Positions 47,569-56,492 of a stretch of DNA of 64,000 bases are shown here, piece after piece. Position numbers and translations under genes: made by a program. Every line of letters starts with the position of its first letter. Positions within the stretch are counted from its first letter, which is position 1. Under the pieces are notes generated by a model. It saw only the letters and a program-made list of their open reading frames with translations, did no database searches and was not told the origin of the DNA. The stretch is from Paracoccus subflavus (GTDB lineage Bacteria > Pseudomonadota > Alphaproteobacteria > Rhodobacterales > Rhodobacteraceae), in contig NZ_SISK01000001.1 in NCBI RefSeq assembly GCF_004310345.1, positions 310,001 to 374,000 on the forward strand, read 5' to 3'.

Positions 47569-49848
47569 TCAGTCCCGGCGCAGGGCCTGTGCCAGGGCTG
47601 CCCCCAAACTGCCTTCACCGCCCTGTTTTGCGGCAGGGCGGGGTCCGGGCTTGCCGCGCGCGGCCGGCGCGGGTGTTTCTTCGGGTCCGCCCTTGCGCAT
47701 GCTCAGGCCGATGCGCTTGCGGGCCACGTCGATCTCGGTCACGCGGACGCGGACCACGTCGCCGACCCTGACGACCTCGTTCGGGTCTTTCACGAACCGA
47801 TCGGCAAGCTGGCTGACATGGACCAGCCCGTCCTGGTGGACCCCGATGTCCACAAAGGCGCCAAAAGCCGCGACATTGGTGACTGTACCTTCCAGCACCA
47901 TGCCGGGCCTCAGGTCGGTGATCTGTTCGACCCCGTCGGCAAAGCTGGCGGTGACAAAGCCGGGGCGCGGATCGCGACTGGGCTTTTCCAGTTCGGCCAG
48001 GATGTCGCGCAGGGTGGGCAGGCCGAACCGGTCGTCCACGAACTGTTCGGCCCGGATGCCCTTGAGCGCCGTCCCGTCGCCCATGATCGCGCGGATGTCG
48101 CGTCCGCAGGCGGCAACGATCCTGCGGGCGATGCCGTAAGCCTCGGGGTGGACGGCGGAGGCGTCCAAGGGCTCTTTGCCGCCGGGGATGCGCAGGAAGC
48201 CCGCGCATTGCTCGAACGCGCGGGGGCCCAGGCCCGCGACCTTCTTCAGGGCGGCGCGGGACGGGAAGGCCCCGTTTTCGTCGCGCCATGCAACGATGTT
48301 CTGGGCCAGCGACGGTCCCAGCCCCGCGACATGGGCCAGCAAGGGCGCGGATGCGGTGTTCAGATCGACGCCCACGGCGTTCACGGCATCCTCGACCACG
48401 GCCTCCAGCGTGTTTGCAAGCTGCCGTTGATCCACGTCGTGCTGGTATTGGCCGACGCCGATGGATTCAGGCGGCACCTTGACCAGTTCGGCCAGCGGAT
48501 CCTGCAGGCGCCGGGCAATGGACACCGCGCCGCGCAGGGACACGTCAAGCTGCGGAAACTCTCGGGCCGCCAGTTCGGACGCCGAATAGACCGAGGCGCC
48601 GGCCTCGCTGACCACCACCCTGGTCGGCACCGTGGCGCCCGCGGGCAGGCGCTTAAGAATGTCGCCCACCAGCCGTTCGGTTTCGCGGCTGGCGGTGCCG
48701 TTGCCGATGGCGATCAGGTCGGCGCCGTGTCGCGCGATCAGCGCCAGCAACGTCGCCTCGGCCCCGCGCAGGTCGTTCCTCGGCTGGAATGGATAGATCG
48801 TTGCGGTGTCCAGCAGCTTGCCGGTCGTATCGACCACGGCGATCTTGCACCCGGTGCGGATGCCCGGATCGACGCCGATCGTGACACGCGGCCCGGCGGG
48901 CGCGGCCAGCAGCAGGTCGCGCAGGTTGCGGCCAAAGACGCGGATCGCCTCGTCATGGGCGCGCTTGCGCAGTTCGGTCAGCAGATCGACATACATCGTG
49001 TTCGACAGCCGCACCCGCCACGTCCAGGCCGCCACCTGCCGCAACCATTGGTCGCCGGGGCCGCTGCGCAACGGACCCAGGGCGCGGGCCACGATCCCTT
49101 CGGCCCGCGGGGTGCCGGTGTCGGAATCGGGCGAAATGTCGATGGTGACGATTTCCTCCTTGGCGGCGCGCAGGATCGCCAGGGCCCGGTGCGAGGGGAT
49201 CGCCGACCATTTTTCCCGATGGTCGAAATAATCGCTGAACTTGGCGCCGACGGCTTCCTTGCCCGCGATCAGACGGGCCGCGATGAACGCCTCGGTCCGC
49301 ATGAAATCGCGCAGATTGCCCAGCAGCGCGGCGTTTTCGGAAAGCTCCTCGACCAGGATGTCCCGTGCGCCGTCCAGGGCGGCCTTGGCGTCCGGCACCG
49401 CGTCGGTCAGGTATGTCGCCGCCAGGGTGGCAGGATCGGCCGTCCGGTCGGCCTGAATGGCGCGCAGCAGCGGTTCAAGCCCCTGTTCGCGGGCAATCAT
49501 CGCCTTGGTGCGGCGCTTGGGCTTGAAGGGCAGATAGATATCCTCGAGCGCGGCCTTGGTTTCGGCCCCGGCGATGGCGCCGGCCAGATCGTCGGTCAGC
49601 TTGCCCTGACCGGCGATCGACGCCAGGATCGTCGCCCGCCGCGATTCCATCTCGCGCAGATAGGCCAGCCGGTCGGCCAGCATCCGCAACTGGGTGTCGT
49701 CCAGACCGCCCGTCGCCTCTTTCCGGTAGCGCGCGACAAAGGGCACAGTGGCGCCGCCGTCCAGCAGACCTGCGGCCGCCGCGACCTGGCCGGGACTGGC
49801 CTTGATCTCGGCGGCGATGATGCGGGCGATGCGGTCGGCGGTGTCCAT
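47569..49848 (-). CDS. tex: Tex family RNA-binding transcription accessory protein
   Basis: A 759-residue nucleic-acid-binding protein related to eukaryotic Spt6. Domains in order are the N-terminal helical Tex region (GLLDGGATVPFVARYRKEATG), the YqgF/RNase H-like fold (GVDPGIRTGCKIAVVD), two helix-hairpin-helix units (NTASAPLLAHVAGLG; LKKVAGLGPRAFEQCAGFL), and a C-terminal S1 domain (about 645-720: GTVTNVAAFGAFVDIGVHQD). A short basic, low-complexity tail follows. It is 73 bases upstream of the transglutaminase gene on the same strand. Confidence 0.95.
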   Translation of the reverse strand: MDTADRIARIIAAEIKASPGQVAAAAGLLDGGATVPFVARYRKEATGGLDDTQLRMLADRLAYLREMESRRATILASIAGQGKLTDDLAGAIAGAETKAALEDIYLPFKPKRRTKAMIAREQGLEPLLRAIQADRTADPATLAATYLTDAVPDAKAALDGARDILVEELSENAALLGNLRDFMRTEAFIAARLIAGKEAVGAKFSDYFDHREKWSAIPSHRALAILRAAKEEIVTIDISPDSDTGTPRAEGIVARALGPLRSGPGDQWLRQVAAWTWRVRLSNTMYVDLLTELRKRAHDEAIRVFGRNLRDLLLAAPAGPRVTIGVDPGIRTGCKIAVVDTTGKLLDTATIYPFQPRNDLRGAEATLLALIARHGADLIAIGNGTASRETERLVGDILKRLPAGATVPTRVVVSEAGASVYSASELAAREFPQLDVSLRGAVSIARRLQDPLAELVKVPPESIGVGQYQHDVDQRQLANTLEAVVEDAVNAVGVDLNTASAPLLAHVAGLGPSLAQNIVAWRDENGAFPSRAALKKVAGLGPRAFEQCAGFLRIPGGKEPLDASAVHPEAYGIARRIVAACGRDIRAIMGDGTALKGIRAEQFVDDRFGLPTLRDILAELEKPSRDPRPGFVTASFADGVEQITDLRPGMVLEGTVTNVAAFGAFVDIGVHQDGLVHVSQLADRFVKDPNEVVRVGDVVRVRVTEIDVARKRIGLSMRKGGPEETPAPAARGKPGPRPAAKQGGEGSLGAALAQALRRD

Positions 49849-49982
49849 GATGTTCTCCGGGTCGGGGCATTGGTTCTAACCGGCCACGGCGCGCAGGCCA
49901 AGGCCGACATGCGTCCGCCGCATGTTGACACGGCCTGCCGCCATGCACAGGTGCAGGGAATGCAAAAACGAAAGGATGATTG

Positions 49983-51044
49983 ATGCCGACCCTGTTCGAC
50001 CCCCTTCACATTGGACCCCTGACCCTTGAAAACCGCATCGTCATGGCCCCCCTGACCCGGTCGCGTGCCGGAGCCGAGCGCGTCCCGAATGCCCTGATGG
50101 CGGAATATTACGCGCAACGCGCCGGTGCCGGGCTGATCCTGTCCGAAGCCACCAGCGTGACGCCGATGGGCGTGGGCTATGCCGACACGCCCGGCATCTG
50201 GAGCGATGAACAGGTCGAGGGCTGGAAGCTGGTCACAAAGGCCGTCCATGACGCGGGCGGGCTGATCTTCTTGCAATTGTGGCATGTCGGGCGCATTTCG
50301 GACCCGATCTTCCTGGACGGCGAACTGCCGGTCGCGCCCAGTGCCGTGCGGCCCGCCGGCATGGTCAGCCTGGTGCGCCCGAAAAAGGAATACGTCACGC
50401 CACGCGCCCTGGAAACCGATGAAATCCCCGGCATCGTCGAGGCCTATCGCAAGGGCGCCCAGAATGCCAAGCGCGCGGGCTTCGACGGGGTCGAGATGCA
50501 TGGGGCCAATGGCTATCTGATCGACCAGTTCCTGCAAGACAGCACCAACCGGCGGACCGATCAGTATGGCGGGCCGATCGAAAACCGCGTGCGTTTCCTC
50601 AACGAGATCGCGGACGCGGTGATCGGCGTCTGGGGCGCGGATCGCGTGGGTCTGCATCTGGCGCCGCGCGGCGACAGCCACGACATCGGCGACAGCGACC
50701 CTCGTGCGCTGTTCACGCATGTCGCCCGGCAGATGCGCGACCGGGGCCTGGCCTTCATCTGCCTGCGCGAACATCCCGGCCCCGATAGCCTGATGGGCGA
50801 CATCAAGGCGGCCTTCGGCGGCGTGGTCATTGCCAACGAAGGGCTGACAGGCGAGGTCGCGGCCGATCTGGTCCGCAGCGGTCAGGCCGATGCCGCAGCC
50901 TTTGGGCGCGATTTCATCGCCACGCCCGACCTGCCGCGCCGCCTGCGCGAGGGGCTGGAGCTGAACCAGCAAGACCCCTCGACCTTTTATGCCGGCGGTC
51001 CCAAAGGGTATGTGGATTATCCGGTGGCCGAAGAGGTCGCCTGA
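49983..51044 (+). CDS. Old Yellow Enzyme family alkene reductase
   Basis: A 353-residue FMN-dependent NAD(P)H oxidoreductase of the NemA/OYE type, which reduces activated C=C bonds and some nitro compounds. The FMN barrel starts with LFDPLHIGPLTLENRIVMAP, and the substrate-anchoring His/Asn pair lies in VEMHGANGYLIDQFL, with TDQYGG following; the C-terminal phosphate loop is ANEGLTGEVAADL. An AAAGGA site lies 7 bases before this ATG; an adjacent TTG at 49980 is less likely. It converges on cobS. Confidence 0.93.
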   Translation: MPTLFDPLHIGPLTLENRIVMAPLTRSRAGAERVPNALMAEYYAQRAGAGLILSEATSVTPMGVGYADTPGIWSDEQVEGWKLVTKAVHDAGGLIFLQLWHVGRISDPIFLDGELPVAPSAVRPAGMVSLVRPKKEYVTPRALETDEIPGIVEAYRKGAQNAKRAGFDGVEMHGANGYLIDQFLQDSTNRRTDQYGGPIENRVRFLNEIADAVIGVWGADRVGLHLAPRGDSHDIGDSDPRALFTHVARQMRDRGLAFICLREHPGPDSLMGDIKAAFGGVVIANEGLTGEVAADLVRSGQADAAAFGRDFIATPDLPRRLREGLELNQQDPSTFYAGGPKGYVDYPVAEEVA

Positions 51045-51081
51045 TTCATCCGGCTGGCCATCCCCGTGGCCAGCCGTTTCC

Positions 51082-52056
51082 TTACTTGGCCCGCGCCGCC
51101 GCACTTTCCGGCAGTTCCTCGTCGAACAGGCGCTGATAGAATTCCGCGACGGTCTGGCGTTCCAGTTCGTCGCATTTGTTCAGGAAGGTCAGCCGGAAGG
51201 CATAGCCGACGTTGTTGCCGAAGATTCGGGCGTTCTGCGCCCAGGCGATGACCGTGCGGGGCGACATGACGGTGGACAGATCCCCCTGCATGAAGGCCGT
51301 GCGCGTCAGATCCGCCAGCGTCACCATCTGGCCGATGATCTTGCGGCCCTTTTCGGTGTTGTAGGTCGGGTTCTTGGCCAGCACGATCGCCGCCTCGGCG
51401 TCGTGGGACAGATAATTCAGCGTGCTGACCAGCGACCAGCGGTCCATCTGGCCCTGGTTGATCTGCTGGGTGCCGTGGTACAGGCCCGTCGTGTCCCCCA
51501 GGCCCACGGTGTTCGCGGTCGCGAACAGCCGGAAACAGGGATGCGGGGTGATGACCTCGTTCTGGTCCAGAAGCGTCAGCTTGCCGTCGGCCTCCAGCAC
51601 CCGCTGGATCACGAACATCACGTCGGCGCGGCCCGCATCGTATTCGTCAAAGACGATGGCGGTGGGGTTGCGCAGCGCCCAGGGCAGGATGCCTTCGTGG
51701 AACACCGTGACCTGCTTGCCGTCGACCAGCTTGATCGCGTCCTTGCCGATCAGGTCGATCCGGCTGACATGGCTGTCCAGGTTCACCCGCACGCAGGGCC
51801 AGTTCAGCCGCGCGGCAACCTGTTCGATATGTGTGGATTTCCCCGTGCCGTGATAGCCCTGGATCATCACCCGGCGGTTATAGGCAAATCCCGCCAGGAT
51901 CGCCAGGGTCGTGTCCGGGTCGAACTTGTAGGTGCTGTCGATCTCGGGCACGCGGTCGGTCCGTTCGGCAAAGCCCCGGATCTTCATGTCGCTGTCCAGA
52001 CCGAACACCTCGCGCAGGTCGATCTCTTCGGTGGGTTTGGCGTTCATATCCAGCAT
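51082..52056 (-). CDS. cobS: Aerobic cobaltochelatase subunit CobS
   Basis: CobS is the AAA+ ATPase that, with CobT and CobN, inserts cobalt into hydrogenobyrinic acid diamide. The 324 residues carry Walker [10 protein letters not shown], Walker [11 protein letters not shown] and the sensor region [19 protein letters not shown]. The start at 52056 ([14 protein letters not shown]) has AAAGGG upstream; the longer in-frame start at 52113 is unlikely. CobT, usually next door, is absent here: the convergent gene downstream encodes an unrelated reductase. Confidence 0.95.
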   Translation of the reverse strand: MLDMNAKPTEEIDLREVFGLDSDMKIRGFAERTDRVPEIDSTYKFDPDTTLAILAGFAYNRRVMIQGYHGTGKSTHIEQVAARLNWPCVRVNLDSHVSRIDLIGKDAIKLVDGKQVTVFHEGILPWALRNPTAIVFDEYDAGRADVMFVIQRVLEADGKLTLLDQNEVITPHPCFRLFATANTVGLGDTTGLYHGTQQINQGQMDRWSLVSTLNYLSHDAEAAIVLAKNPTYNTEKGRKIIGQMVTLADLTRTAFMQGDLSTVMSPRTVIAWAQNARIFGNNVGYAFRLTFLNKCDELERQTVAEFYQRLFDEELPESAAARAK

Positions 52057-52129
52057 CGTCCGGCCCTTTCGTCGCATCTTGGTCTTGATCGCGCATTCAT
52101 GCTGTGTGTGCAAGGCGCTCTGCCCCGCG

Positions 52130-52158
52130 TTGACGCCTCAACCGCCGCCGCCTACGGT
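52130..52158 (+). promoter_or_regulatory. Probable promoter of the ECF sigma operon
   Basis: TTGACG (52130-52135), 17 bases, TACGGT (52153-52158). The predicted start near 52165 lies downstream of an in-frame GTG at 52157, which supports the later TTG or ATG as the real start codon. Confidence 0.4.
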
Positions 52159-52192
52159 GTGCCAGCGCGCCGGAAGAAAAGAAGACAGGCCC

Positions 52193-52768
52193 TTGCAACA
52201 ATTTTGCCGATCCGAACTGGAAACGATGATCGCGCGGATTGCCGCAGGCGACCGGGCGGCCTTTGGCGCGCTTTACGACGCGACTTCGGCCAAGCTGCAC
52301 GCCGTTTGCCTGTCGATCCTGAAGGACCGGCCCGAGGCCGAGGAAACCTTGCAGGAGGTGTATCTTCGCGTCTGGCAGGGCGCCGCCCGCTATGCGGTCA
52401 ACGGACTGTCGCCGATGACATGGCTTATCACGATTGCGCGCAATCGCGCCATCGACCGGCTGCGCGCGCGCGGATCGCGTCCCATTGCGGTCGTCAACAG
52501 CCGCGACCCGCTTGCCCCGGATCTGGCCGAAACGCTGCCATCGGCCGAGCCCGGCCCCGAAGCCGCCGCGATCGCCAGCCAGCAGCGGCGGATGTTGGCC
52601 GACTGCCTGGCGCAGTTGTCCGATCCCCAGGCGGGGGCGGTGCGGGCGGTCTATCTTGAAGGCTGGTCCTATGCCGATCTGGCCGCGCGCGAGGGGATGC
52701 CCATCAACACCGTCCGCAGTTGGCTGCGCCGCAGCCTGTTGCGGCTGAAAGACTGCGTGGACCAATGA
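52193..52768 (+). CDS. ECF RNA polymerase sigma factor
   Basis: A 191-residue ECF-type sigma factor. Region 2 spans about 17-85 (AAFGALYDATSAKLH; RPEAEETLQEVYLRVWQ; LITIARNRAIDRLRAR) and region 4 about 130-185 (AVRAVYLEGWSYADLAARE; NTVRSWLRRSLLRLKD). I chose the TTG at 52193 because it gives the short leader before LETMIARIAAGDRAAF usual in relatives and follows AAGACAGG; an ATG at 52226 is a real alternative. Its stop overlaps the anti-sigma start (ATGA). Confidence 0.88.
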   Translation: MQQFCRSELETMIARIAAGDRAAFGALYDATSAKLHAVCLSILKDRPEAEETLQEVYLRVWQGAARYAVNGLSPMTWLITIARNRAIDRLRARGSRPIAVVNSRDPLAPDLAETLPSAEPGPEAAAIASQQRRMLADCLAQLSDPQAGAVRAVYLEGWSYADLAAREGMPINTVRSWLRRSLLRLKDCVDQ

Positions 52769-53496
52769 CCATCGACGACGGATCGCTGACCGGCCCCGAG
52801 GCAGACCATGCCCTTGCCGCGGAATTCGCGCTTGGCCTTCTTGAAGGCGACGAACTGCAGATCGCGCGCGATCGCATGGCCGTGGATGCCGTCTTTGCCG
52901 CCGAGGTGCGGATGTGGCAGGAACGGTTGGCCGAACTGGCCTTGGCCCTGACGCCGGTCATGGCCCCTGCTCGCGCCCGCCATGCCGTGCGCGAAAGGCT
53001 GGGCCACTCGGTCGCCCCGCTATCCGTTGACCCGGCCGACCGCGTCCCCGTGTGGCGCGGTTCAGCGGGGTGGCTGACCGGATTGGCCGTGGCGGCCGCA
53101 CTGGCCGTCGCCGTCTTCTCGCCCGCGCTGCGCAGCCCCCAAGACCGGGACGGGCAGCAGACCGAGACCGCCGGTTATCGCGCCCGGCTTGTGTCAGACG
53201 ACAATGCGCTGCGCGTCGATGCGCAGATTTCGGGGCGCGAGATGCAGGTCACGCTGCAGGCGGGGGCCGCAGCCCAGGGGCGGGATTTGGAAATCTGGTG
53301 GATCGACCCGGATCTGGCCGCGCCCGTTTCGCTGGGCCTCCTGCCGGCAGCGGGCGGAATGCGCATGAGCCTGCCCGGCGAACTCGAGCCCGGCGCCGAC
53401 ATCCGCATCGCGCTGTCTGACGAACCCGCGGGCGGCAGCCCGACCGGCCAGGCGACCGGGCCGATTGTCGCGATCGCACCGTTCACTTCTTTGTGA
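52765..53496 (+). CDS. RskA-like membrane anti-sigma factor
   Basis: A 243-residue protein with a cytoplasmic N-terminal part (about 1-95, with LAAEFALGLLEGDE typical of anti-sigma domains), one membrane helix (about 100-119) and a periplasmic C-terminal RskA domain (DLEIWWIDPDLAAPVSLG; SLPGELEPGADIRIALSDEPAGGSP in part). Such proteins hold the cognate sigma factor at the membrane until a signal triggers release. The coupling to the sigma gene (ATGA) supports the pairing. The signal is unknown. Confidence 0.87.
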   Translation: MTIDDGSLTGPEADHALAAEFALGLLEGDELQIARDRMAVDAVFAAEVRMWQERLAELALALTPVMAPARARHAVRERLGHSVAPLSVDPADRVPVWRGSAGWLTGLAVAAALAVAVFSPALRSPQDRDGQQTETAGYRARLVSDDNALRVDAQISGREMQVTLQAGAAAQGRDLEIWWIDPDLAAPVSLGLLPAAGGMRMSLPGELEPGADIRIALSDEPAGGSPTGQATGPIVAIAPFTSL

Positions 53497-53584
53497 ATGC
53501 ATTCTTTGCGCAACTTTCCGGGCGCGCTTCCGTGTCTGGCGGGGTGGGGTGCAACCGATGCCCCGTCAAACAGGAGAAAGCTCG

Positions 53585-54148
53585 ATGACCTTTCGTATGT
53601 CCCTGGCCGCCGCGCCGCTGATCGCCGTTGCCGCCTTCGGCGGTGCCGCCCTGGCCCAGAACACCATGGTCGGCGGGGCCGAGATGTTTCCCGACAAGAC
53701 CATCGTCGAAAACGCTTCGGCCTCGGCCGACCACACTACGCTGGTGTCGGCGGTGACGGCGGCCGGCTTGGCCGAAACGCTGTCCGGTCCCGGTCCCTTC
53801 ACGGTCTTTGCCCCGACGAACGCGGCCTTTGCCAAGCTGCCCGAGGCCGCTGTCGCCGATCTCTTGAAGCCCGAGAACAAGGAAATGCTGACCAAGGTCC
53901 TGACCTGCCATGTGGTTGCAGCCGACGCCATGTCGCCTGCGATCGGCAAGATGATCATGGACGAGGGTGGCAGCCATGTCGTGGATACGCTGGGCGGCTG
54001 CAAGCTGACCGCGACGATCAATCCCGACAACAACGCGCTGCAACTGACCGACGAGAACGGCACCGTTGCCACCGTCACCATCCCGGACGTGGATCAGTCG
54101 AACGGCGTGGTCCATGTGATCGACACGGTGATGATGCCCGCGATGTAA
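53585..54148 (+). CDS. Secreted fasciclin (FAS1) domain protein
   Basis: A 187-residue protein with a signal peptide (SLAAAPLIAVAAFGGAALA, cleavage near residue 25) and one FAS1 domain. The domain landmarks are FTVFAPTNAAFAKLP, VLTCHVVAADAM and the C-terminal SNGVVHVIDTVMMP. FAS1 proteins are extracytoplasmic adhesion or binding modules. AGGAGAAA precedes the ATG. It follows the anti-sigma gene by 88 bases and is often the third gene in such ECF operons, so it may be a target of the sigma factor. Confidence 0.9.
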   Translation: MTFRMSLAAAPLIAVAAFGGAALAQNTMVGGAEMFPDKTIVENASASADHTTLVSAVTAAGLAETLSGPGPFTVFAPTNAAFAKLPEAAVADLLKPENKEMLTKVLTCHVVAADAMSPAIGKMIMDEGGSHVVDTLGGCKLTATINPDNNALQLTDENGTVATVTIPDVDQSNGVVHVIDTVMMPAM

Positions 54149-54169
54149 GGCACCGCTGAATCTCGACGG

Positions 54170-54198
54170 CCCGCGCAGCCCCGACGGGGACGCGCGGG
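54170..54198. terminator. Strong hairpin between convergent fasciclin and ychF genes
   Basis: CCCGCGC (54170-54176) pairs with GCGCGGG (54192-54198), and inside it CCCC pairs with GGGG around a GAC loop. It sits in the 62-base gap between convergent stops, where a shared terminator is expected. A T-run is lacking on both sides, so Rho may assist. Confidence 0.5.
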
Positions 54199-54210
54199 TC
54201 AACTGCGCCG

Positions 54211-55308
54211 TCAGGCGTTGAACAGGAAATGCAGCACGTCGCCGTCCTTGACCGGATAGGTCTTGCCTTCGACCCGGAACTTGCCTGCCTCGCGGGCCCC
54301 CGCCTCGCCCTTGTGGGCAACGTAATCGTCATAGGCAATGGTTTCGGCGCGGATGAAGCCGCGTTCGAAATCACCATGGATGACACCCGCCGCCTGCGGG
54401 GCCAGCGTGCCCCGGTGGATGGTCCAGGCCCGCGCCTCTTTGGGGCCGACGGTGAAATAGGTGTCCAAGCCCAGCAGTTTGTAGCCCTCGCGGATGAGAC
54501 GATCCAGGCCGGCTTCGTGCAGGCCCATCTCCTCCAGAAACAGGGCGGCTTCGTCGGCGGGAAGCTGGCTGATCTCCTCCTCGATCCGGGCGGAAATCAC
54601 CACATGGCCGGCGCCCTGCGCCCGCGCCATCTCGGCCACGCGATCGGATTGGGCGTTGCCGGTGGCGGCCCTGTCCTCCTCGACATTGCAGACGAACAGA
54701 ACCGGCTTGGCGGTCAACAGTTGCAGCATGTCCCAGGCCTTGCGATCCTCGTCCGCGACCTGCACCGTTCGGGCGGGCTTGCCCGATTCCAGTGCGGCCT
54801 GCGCCCCCCTGAGCAGGCGTTCCTGGGCCACGGCTTCCTTGTCGCCGCCCTTTAGCTTGCGCGCGATATTGGCAAGGCGGCGCTCGACCGATTCCAGATC
54901 CGCGATCATCAACTCGGTTTCGATGGTTTCCGCGTCAGCGATGGGATCGACACGGCCTTCGACATGGGTGACGTCGCCATCCTCGAAACAGCGCAGGACA
55001 TGGGCGATGGCGTCCACCTCGCGGATGTTGGCCAGGAACTGGTTTCCCAGACCCTCGCCCTTGCTGGCGCCCTTCACGAGGCCCGCGATGTCCACGAAGG
55101 TGATGCGGGTGGGGATGATCTGCTTGCTGTTCGCAATCTTGGCCAGCGTCTCCAGCCGCGGGTCCGGAACCGCGACATCGCCCACATTGGGTTCGATGGT
55201 GCAAAAGGGAAAGTTGGCGGCCTGCGCGGCGGCGGTTTTCGTCAGCGCGTTGAACAGCGTCGATTTGCCCACGTTCGGCAAGCCGACAATTCCCATGCGA
55301 AAGCCCAT
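54211..55308 (-). CDS. ychF: Redox-regulated ribosome-binding ATPase YchF
   Basis: YchF (365 residues) is an Obg-family P-loop protein that prefers ATP, binds ribosomes and is linked to oxidative stress. The G1 loop GLPNVGKSTLFNAL, DIAGLVKGASKGEGLGNQFL (20 residues) and the altered G4-type NVEEDRA are seen, then a coiled region and the C-terminal TGS domain (about 280-363: YFTVGPKEARAW, GVIHGDFERGFIRAE). A hairpin lies one base upstream of the start codon (separate entry). Confidence 0.96.
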   Translation of the reverse strand: MGFRMGIVGLPNVGKSTLFNALTKTAAAQAANFPFCTIEPNVGDVAVPDPRLETLAKIANSKQIIPTRITFVDIAGLVKGASKGEGLGNQFLANIREVDAIAHVLRCFEDGDVTHVEGRVDPIADAETIETELMIADLESVERRLANIARKLKGGDKEAVAQERLLRGAQAALESGKPARTVQVADEDRKAWDMLQLLTAKPVLFVCNVEEDRAATGNAQSDRVAEMARAQGAGHVVISARIEEEISQLPADEAALFLEEMGLHEAGLDRLIREGYKLLGLDTYFTVGPKEARAWTIHRGTLAPQAAGVIHGDFERGFIRAETIAYDDYVAHKGEAGAREAGKFRVEGKTYPVKDGDVLHFLFNA

Positions 55309-55309
55309 G

Positions 55310-55340
55310 ACGCGCCCTTTCCTGCCAGGTCAGGGCGCGT
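55310..55340 (-). other. Hairpin abutting the ychF start codon
   Basis: A 9-bp perfect stem (ACGCGCCCT ... AGGGCGCGT) encloses an inner CCTG/CAGG stem. It ends one base before the ychF ATG. In the mRNA the ribosome binding site AGGAAAGGG lies across the inner loop and the 3' arm, so the fold would hide it. It might also be a terminator for potA, but no U-tract follows. Confidence 0.5.
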
Positions 55341-55370
55341 TCTAGGCAAGAGGTCCGGGTTTCGCAAGCG

Positions 55371-56492
55371 TCAGCGGAACAGCACCAGCGATCCCGGCGA
55401 CCAGGCCAGCCGGGTGCGCGTGCCCACCTCTTGCACGTCGCGGCCAAAGACGTTGCGCATGGAGATTCGCACCGGCCGCGCCTTGCCGTCCATCGCCGCG
55501 GCCCCGTCCAGCCGCAGGTCGTAATAGGTCATGTCGCCGTAATAGACGACCTCGTCGATGGTGGCGTTCGTTTCGCGCGGCTGGCCGTGGGTCTGGTTCG
55601 GGCCGACCAGGGTCATGGTTTCGGGACGGAAACCGATGGTCGGACCAGCGTCGTCGGGATTCGCGCGGCTGATCTGGCGTTCGGGCAATTCGACGACGCC
55701 CAGCCCCGGAACCTCGACCGTGGCCCCGCCCCCCTGTTCCCCCAGGATGCGCGCGGGCAGGAAATTCATCACCCCGATGAAATCCGCGACGCGGCGGTTG
55801 GCCGGGCGGGCATACAGCGCCTCGGGGCCATCCAGTTGCGCGATCTCGCCCTCGAACATGACGGCGATGCGGTCGGACATAACCAGGGCTTCCTCCTGGT
55901 CGTGGGTGACCAGCACGAAGGTGATGCCGACCTGGCGTTGCAGCTTGATCAGTTCGACCTGCATCTGTTCGCGCATCTTGCGATCCAGCGCGGACAGGGG
56001 TTCGTCCAGCAGCAGCACCTTGGGTTTCAGGATCAGGGCGCGGGCCAGCGCCACCCGCTGCCGCTGCCCGCCCGACAGGGCGTGGGCGGCCCGGTTGCCG
56101 AAACCGCGCAGGCCGACCATCGCCAGGGACTCATCGACCAGTGCAGCCTTTTCGGCCCTGCCGCGCGGATCGCGGCGCAACCCGAAGGCCACGTTCTGCG
56201 CCACCGTGAGATGGGGAAAGATCGCATAGGACTGGAACACCATGTTGGTGGGCCGCTTGTTGGCCGGCACATCCCCCATGTGCTTCTGGTCGATCAGGAT
56301 CGCGCCGTCGGAAATATCCTCGAACCCGGCGATGGTGCGCAGCAGCGTCGTCTTGCCGCAGCCGGACGGCCCCAGAAGCGAAAAGAACTCGCCCGCGCGA
56401 ATGGTCAGGTCGATGCCGCGCAGGGCGTGGTAATCGCCGTAATGCTTGTGGACGCCGCGGCATTCGATCATCGGCTTGCGGTCGTCGGTCAC
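55371..56492 (-). CDS. potA: Spermidine/putrescine-type ABC transporter ATPase PotA
   Basis: A 373-residue ABC ATPase with Walker A GPSGCGKTT, signature [15 protein letters not shown], Walker B LLLDEPLSALD and a C-terminal TOBE domain (about 290-370), the PotA/CysA-type layout. I chose the GTG at 56492, which follows GGAGGG and overlaps the potC stop (GTGA); the next ATG would cut the N-terminal strand. It energises uptake of polyamines or related compounds with the two permeases upstream. The substrate is inferred from the family. Confidence 0.9.
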   Translation of the reverse strand: MTDDRKPMIECRGVHKHYGDYHALRGIDLTIRAGEFFSLLGPSGCGKTTLLRTIAGFEDISDGAILIDQKHMGDVPANKRPTNMVFQSYAIFPHLTVAQNVAFGLRRDPRGRAEKAALVDESLAMVGLRGFGNRAAHALSGGQRQRVALARALILKPKVLLLDEPLSALDRKMREQMQVELIKLQRQVGITFVLVTHDQEEALVMSDRIAVMFEGEIAQLDGPEALYARPANRRVADFIGVMNFLPARILGEQGGGATVEVPGLGVVELPERQISRANPDDAGPTIGFRPETMTLVGPNQTHGQPRETNATIDEVVYYGDMTYYDLRLDGAAAMDGKARPVRISMRNVFGRDVQEVGTRTRLAWSPGSLVLFR

